64,000 nucleotides of DNA from an uncultured Acetatifactor sp. (GTDB taxonomy: Bacteria; Bacillota; Clostridia; Lachnospirales; Lachnospiraceae): positions 1 to 64,000 of the forward strand of contig CAJUIA010000005.1 in the NCBI GenBank assembly GCA_910586485.1, written 5' to 3'. Numbering within the stretch: the first letter of the stretch is position 1; each line of letters opens with the position of its first letter. Under the pieces are notes generated by a model. The model saw nothing but the letters and a program-made list of their open reading frames with translations. It ran no database searches and was not told the origin of the DNA. Below, piece after piece: positions 63,168-64,000 of this stretch. The position numbers and the translations under genes are program-made.

Positions 63168-63196
63168 ATCATAGTACTTTTTTTTCGGAATGTAAA
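63168..63196 (-). promoter_or_regulatory. Promoter of the T-box/thrS transcript
   Basis: On the minus strand TTTACA (63191-63196) and TATGAT (63168-63173) are separated by 17 bases. It lies within the last codons of the CarD gene and would start the T-box leader near 63160. Confidence 0.65.
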
Positions 63197-63687
63197 GCCT
63201 TTTTTGCAATATAATCTTCTACCTCATCACGGCTTAAATTAAGCGCCACTGCCAGCTCTCCGTACAGACTATCCTCAGCCATCTGAAAATATCTGGCGTC
63301 CACCGCGGTAACCTTCCGGCCGGCCTGTTGACGTTCCTGCTTCCGCAGCCAGATGGTCCTGATGATCCTGGCCCATTCCTTACAGCTTCCGCTCCTTAAG
63401 CACTCCTTGTAAATCTGTTCCGACAATTTTTCACTTGTAATAATCAACAGTGGAACATCCGGCATTCCGTCTACCAGTCTCTGGGCCTCTTCCCGCCCGA
63501 TCACGCGCCGCAGGGAGTCCTTCGGTGAATCCACCGGTACATATACCGTGCTTCCTTTCTGATACTTTGGTTTCAAAATATAGTATTTCCGCTCCTTATC
63601 CACTCCTGCAATGTCCAAAGTGGTAATTTTCTCCACTACGCAGACCCCTTTGCTGCCGCATACCACATACTCGCCTACCTCAAACAC
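63169..63687 (-). CDS. CarD-like transcriptional regulator
   Basis: A 172-aa protein. The N-terminal RNA-polymerase interacting domain (FEVGEYVVCGSKGVCVVEKIT, YYILKPKYQKGSTVYVPVD) matches CarD/CdnL and the TRCF RID module; a helical C-terminal domain (ARIIRTIWLRKQERQQAG, DSLYGELAVALNLSRDEVEDYI) follows. It modulates promoter opening. It starts with GTG after GGAGG. Its 3' end carries the promoter of thrS. Confidence 0.9.
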   Translation of the reverse strand: MFEVGEYVVCGSKGVCVVEKITTLDIAGVDKERKYYILKPKYQKGSTVYVPVDSPKDSLRRVIGREEAQRLVDGMPDVPLLIITSEKLSEQIYKECLRSGSCKEWARIIRTIWLRKQERQQAGRKVTAVDARYFQMAEDSLYGELAVALNLSRDEVEDYIAKKALHSEKKVL

Positions 63688-63734
63688 AGGACGCCTCCTT
63701 TCCCGAAATTTACCTGTACTATTGTTATATCCTT

Positions 63735-63764
63735 ATTTTAACAGATTTAACCCAAAAATGTCAG
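63735..63764 (-). promoter_or_regulatory. Promoter of the CarD gene
   Basis: On the minus strand CTGACA (63759-63764) and TAAAAT (63735-63740) are separated by 18 bases. The start codon lies about 50 bases downstream. Confidence 0.5.
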
Positions 63765-63814
63765 TCAATTTTAGAATTATCAAAAAATTTTGTAAAAAAT
63801 GTGTATAGGAAACA

Positions 63815-63840
63815 GGCGGCATATTGTGCATTATGCCGCC
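63815..63840 (-). terminator. Hairpin terminator after the last, partial gene
   Basis: GGCGGCATA/TATGCCGCC forms a 9-bp stem with an 8-base loop. On the minus strand it lies about 85 bases after the partial gene stop, with a modest T-run. It separates that gene from CarD. Confidence 0.6.
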
Positions 63841-63926
63841 CGCATCCTGATTTACTTTATTTACTTCTTCAAAATCTCATTACAGAAATTGAAAACAGAA
63901 ATTACAAAGCATCTTCCATGATAAAC

Positions 63927-64000
63927 TTACACCGTGAAATCAAAACGGTTGCCCGTGGTACCGGTTCCGTCCTCCCGGATGGCATTCCAGTCCACCTGAT
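63927..64000 (-). CDS. C-terminal end of an unidentified protein (partial)
   Basis: The last 23 codons of a minus-strand gene that begins right of the window. The readable end contains VDWNAIRED, then GTGTTGNRFDF and a TAA stop. I cannot identify the family from so short a piece. Confidence 0.55.
   Translation of the reverse strand, partial: QVDWNAIREDGTGTTGNRFDFTV

Overview
The window looks like chromosomal DNA of an anaerobic, gut-type Firmicute, most likely a member of the Lachnospiraceae (Clostridium cluster XIVa). The basis is strong GGAGG ribosome binding sites, a T-box leader before thrS, a CarD-like regulator, SfsA joined to MutY, DUF1540, DUF4364, DUF5685 and DUF5696 proteins, AraC-controlled xylan genes, and sugar ABC importers with no ATPase gene beside them. 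I found no rRNA, tRNA, CRISPR array, prophage or insertion sequence. Most genes lie on the minus strand.

Positions 1-9.5 kb hold housekeeping and signalling genes: Rho with a long repetitive insert, a malic enzyme, DUF4364, RarA, an NYN-LOTUS putative RNase, a CPBP membrane protease and an AgrC/AgrA-like two-component pair. Positions 9.7-15.7 kb read glyA, a small conserved ORF, a tandem-domain MerR regulator and a heterodimeric ABC exporter on the minus strand; a promoter with a 20-bp spacer of the MerR type precedes the exporter. Positions 15.8-31.9 kb carry a lipid kinase, a PAP2 protein, a PepSY lipoprotein with a 39-bp minisatellite, a glycosyltransferase, an SfsA-MutY fusion, a nucleotidase, a DnaJ/DUF5685/zinc-ribbon group, TldD/TldE, and rpsO-pnp.

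Positions 32-36.3 kb are a xylan unit: a GH10 lipoprotein xylanase and a GH43 beta-xylosidase, divergent from an AraC regulator. Positions 36.3-44 kb are a MacB-type export system: two ATPases (one with an AbrB-like tail), an FtsX-type permease, a double-length adaptor and a single adaptor. Positions 44-45.5 kb hold a U32-like protein and a shortened paralogue.

Positions 45.6-58.8 kb are one long minus-strand operon for uptake of an unidentified glycan. It has a membrane-anchored binding protein with two duplicated carbohydrate-binding-like domains, two permease pairs, a secreted NHL protein, a Yip1 protein, a large DUF5696 protein and a second binding protein. Its apparent promoter has a run of nine G in the -35/-10 spacer, which could make the operon phase variable. 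A divergent AraC gene adjoins it. Positions 60-64 kb carry DUF1540, a T-box leader with a small membrane protein and thrS, CarD, and the end of an unidentified gene.

The most unusual non-coding signal is a family of structured elements (several hairpins, then a short GC hairpin, then the ribosome binding site) next to start codons at about 6.3, 20.2 and 45.0 kb, with the last hairpin alone at 22.0 and 31.4 kb. These elements run into coding ends and look like a dispersed repeat or a cis-acting RNA. All function calls rest on reading the sequence and translations; no database search was run.
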